Shown here: in pieces, positions 5,338-6,982 of the stretch
Layout of the letters: the number at the start of each line of letters is the position of its first letter
Numbering within the stretch: position 1 is the first letter of the stretch
Program-made: the position numbers and the translations under genes
DNA from: Hyphomicrobium sp.
GTDB lineage: Bacteria; Pseudomonadota; Alphaproteobacteria; Rhizobiales; Hyphomicrobiaceae
Reading direction: 5' to 3'
DNA length: 6,982 nucleotides
Assembly (NCBI GenBank): GCA_030598645.1
Contig: JAUVPN010000144.1
Coordinates: 1-6,982, forward strand
The notes under the pieces: generated by a model
Told to the model about the DNA's origin: nothing
Seen by the model: the letters and a program-made list of their open reading frames with translations, nothing else
Databases searched by the model: none

Positions 5338-6613
5338 ATTTCGACGCGACCCGGTCTTTCATATTAAGTTTTGGCATCGTTGAGCAAACCTGAGGCTTGC
5401 CTCGCGTCTCTCTGACGTGAATGGTGTTGCCAGTCTCACAGCCAAGCGTGCGCGCGATAAACCCGCCTCCCAGCACTCGAGCTTCGGTATCGTCATTTGC
5501 ATAGAAGACGCAGGCTTGACCTGCTGCCACGCCGTGCTCACCGTTGCTCAATACAACCTTGACCGTCCCGTCGCCTTCAGCAAATAGGGTTGCTGGCTGC
5601 GGTGGCTGCGACGAGCGGACGCGCGTGAAGATAGAAAGTCCGCCAGCAGCAGTTTCCGACAATGGCTCATCTGCAAGCCAGTTGGTCTTATTAAGGATTA
5701 GGGTCGTGGTGCGCAAGCACTCGCGTGGTCCGACCACGACCTCATTGCACATTGCATCAAGCCGCACGACGTAAAGTGGATGGGCGCCCGCGATAGCGAG
5801 TCCGCGGCGCTGACCTATTGTGTAGTTGATGATGCCATCATGGCGACCAAGGTGTCGACCATCAACGTGTACAATGTTGCCTGGCTTCACTGCACCAGGC
5901 TTCAGCCGTTCAATGACGCCAGTATAGTGCCCGCTCGGCACGAAGCAGATGTCTTGGCTGTCGACCTTCTCAGCAACCGCGAGGCCTAGCTCGCGGGCGA
6001 GCCTTCGGACCTGTGCTTTGGGCAATCCGCCCAGTGGGAACCGGAGGTGGCGTAACTGCTCGCGGGTAGTGGCAAACAGGAAATAGCTTTGATCGCGTTC
6101 CGCGTCCGCTGCGCGCAACAACTCGGGACCACAAGCCCCATCGCGGCGCTGGATATAGTGGCCCGTAGCCAGAACGTCGGCCCCGAGGTCCTTTGCCGTT
6201 TCGAGCAGGTCGCGAAATTTGATTTGCTGATTGCATGTGACGCAGGGAATAGGGGTCTCCCCGGCCACGTAGCTCTGGGCGAATGTTTCCATCACGGCTT
6301 CAGCAAAACGGCTCTCGTAGTCGAGCACGTAGTGCGGAACAGCAAGTGCCTGTGCAACACGACGTGCATCGTGGACGTCTTGGCCCGCGCAGCAGCTACC
6401 TTTGCGGCCTGTGGCCTGCCCATGGTCGTAAAGCTGCAGGGTGATCCCTATCACCTCGTGACCTGCGCGCTGCATAAGCGCGGCCACGACTGAAGAATCG
6501 ACGCCGCCCGACATTGCGACCACCACACGAAGCGGCGCCGCCGACGCGCACCCGATGCCCTTGGTTAACGATTCACCTGCGAGCAAGCTCGTACTCACGT
6601 TGCCGTGCACCAT
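5336..6613 (-). CDS. mnmA: tRNA-specific 2-thiouridylase MnmA
   Basis: This cytoplasmic enzyme puts sulfur on C2 of uridine 34 in tRNA-Lys, -Glu and -Gln, using ATP and persulfide sulfur passed from a cysteine desulfurase. The PP-loop SGGVDSS is at 35-41. The catalytic pair is Cys127 in CNQQIKF and Cys223 in DICFVP. Other conserved parts are CCAGQD (74-79), ATGHY (149-153), RDQSYFLF (173-180), YTIGQRRGL (264-272), VVGPRE (293-298) and VLGGGFI (380-386). All catalytic features are intact. At 425 residues it is longer than usual: VLGGGFI normally lies close to the C-terminus, but 39 more residues follow here. The ATG at 6613 has no clear ribosome site; GTG at residue 6 is an alternative start. 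It is divergent from sciP and leads the mnmA-pmtA unit. Confidence 0.96.
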   Translation of the reverse strand: MVHGNVSTSLLAGESLTKGIGCASAAPLRVVVAMSGGVDSSVVAALMQRAGHEVIGITLQLYDHGQATGRKGSCCAGQDVHDARRVAQALAVPHYVLDYESRFAEAVMETFAQSYVAGETPIPCVTCNQQIKFRDLLETAKDLGADVLATGHYIQRRDGACGPELLRAADAERDQSYFLFATTREQLRHLRFPLGGLPKAQVRRLARELGLAVAEKVDSQDICFVPSGHYTGVIERLKPGAVKPGNIVHVDGRHLGRHDGIINYTIGQRRGLAIAGAHPLYVVRLDAMCNEVVVGPRECLRTTTLILNKTNWLADEPLSETAAGGLSIFTRVRSSQPPQPATLFAEGDGTVKVVLSNGEHGVAAGQACVFYANDDTEARVLGGGFIARTLGCETGNTIHVRETRGKPQVCSTMPKLNMKDRVASK

Positions 6614-6917
6614 TCTGTTAATATCGGTTGCGCGATTGCAGAAGCCCGAATTTTATCGCCTGCACCGGTGTTCGACAACTGCCAGGCCCGTTTCCCGCCC
6701 GAAAATAGGGCCTTTTTGGCCTGGAAAGCAAGCTATCCGTTTGGGGGCATGGGGCCACAAGACGAGGTGCCCCGCTGCGTCGTTAAGCTTATTAATATAA
6801 AGGTTAACGGCGCCGAAGAGCGTTCCCGTACATCCATTTATGCTATGTTTACTCAATAGCTTAGGTCATCTTTAATCGTCCTGGCGTATCTAGAGATGGC
6901 TGGTCAGCGAGTGTGTA
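6614..6917. other. Divergent regulatory spacer between mnmA and sciP
   Basis: This 304-base spacer must hold promoters for mnmA (leftward) and sciP (rightward). Its most marked part is an AT-rich core at 6783-6808 with three TTAA motifs. Open frames on both strands (6605-6859 plus, 6653-6856 minus) overlap each other and lack ribosome sites, so I treat them as chance. A GGCC-TTTTT-GGCC element at 6708-6720 could form only a very short stem. I see no perfect -35 and -10 pair. Confidence 0.55.
6783..6808. promoter_or_regulatory. TTAA cluster, candidate CtrA binding region upstream of sciP
   Basis: TTAA occurs at 6783-6786, 6792-6795 and 6804-6807, the last as TTAAC inside GGTTAACG. The established CtrA box is TTAA-N7-TTAAC. 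Here the two right-hand motifs are eight bases apart, one more than consensus, and the left pair five apart. In Caulobacter sciP is transcribed under CtrA control, which makes the location sensible. The off-by-one spacing keeps confidence low. Confidence 0.4.
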
Positions 6918-6982
6918 ATGAGTATCATGACCGAACAACAGATGAGAGCGCGGGTGCGCTATGTCATCGGGCCCGATGGGAG
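6918..6982 (+). CDS. sciP: SciP-like CtrA inhibitory protein (DUF1153), N-terminal part only
   Basis: Only 21 codons are present before the right edge. They read MSIMTEQQMRARVRYVIGPD and one more Gly, and the RVRYVIGPDG block matches the conserved start of DUF1153 as I recall it (RVKYVIGPDG followed by LTIADLP). In Caulobacter SciP is a roughly 90-residue helix-turn-helix protein that binds CtrA at its target promoters and blocks transcription, limiting CtrA activity late in the cell cycle. The start is uncertain: ATG codons at 6918, 6927 and 6942 are in frame and none has a clear ribosome site. The position next to mnmA and behind a TTAA cluster fits the family. The identification rests on a short block and needs the next 200 bases. 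Confidence 0.8.
   Translation, partial: MSIMTEQQMRARVRYVIGPDG

Noticed and set aside
6089..6493. A 134-codon plus-strand open frame.
   Set aside because: It lies wholly antisense to conserved mnmA sequence including the catalytic Cys127 region, so it is a shadow of that gene.
1..6982. Searched by eye for CRISPR arrays, insertion sequences, phage genes and toxin-antitoxin pairs.
   Set aside because: No regularly spaced repeats, transposase or recombinase motifs, or overlapping toxin-antitoxin gene pairs were visible.

Overview
The window looks like ordinary chromosome from an alphaproteobacterium of the Hyphomicrobiales (Rhizobiales), probably Bradyrhizobiaceae- or Xanthobacteraceae-like. 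The pointers are a SciP (DUF1153) start at the right edge, which is an alphaproteobacterial cell-cycle regulator; a phosphatidylethanolamine N-methyltransferase of the Rhodobacter/Bradyrhizobium kind; a DUF3124 protein; an MnmA of alphaproteobacterial type; and a small exported Arg/Tyr-rich protein. This placement comes from recalled family distributions, not from a search.

Left part (1-2710): the start of an HdeD/DUF308-like membrane protein runs leftward off the edge. After about 500 bases without a convincing gene come four small rightward genes: an exported DUF3124 protein, an exported Arg/Tyr/Trp-rich protein built on a 25-residue duplication and closed by a clear intrinsic terminator, a 66-residue helical protein, and a 75-residue coiled-coil-like protein. 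They are separated by gaps of 148-285 bases, so they look like single transcription units rather than an operon. This is a sparsely coded area dominated by envelope or stress-type small proteins.

Middle part (2710-4450): an unrecognised 133-residue acidic protein on the minus strand, then a cold-shock protein gene on the plus strand with a structured leader and a terminator hairpin. The gap between cspA and the tRNA gene holds a 44-codon open stretch that reads like a natural protein tail but has no start.

Right part (4450-6982): on the minus strand, mnmA (tRNA 2-thiolation) and pmtA (phosphatidylcholine synthesis) form a tight pair, with the pmtA ribosome site overlapping the mnmA stop codon. 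A tRNA-Met(CAT) gene follows, with its own good promoter just after the pmtA stop. sciP starts divergently from mnmA across a 304-base spacer holding a cluster of TTAA half-sites that suggests CtrA control.

I found no convincing new multi-gene system, CRISPR array, insertion sequence or prophage. The more unusual items are the duplicated Arg/Tyr protein, the 39-residue tail on MnmA, the mnmA-pmtA coupling, the TTAA cluster before sciP, and the possible gene remnant beside the tRNA gene.
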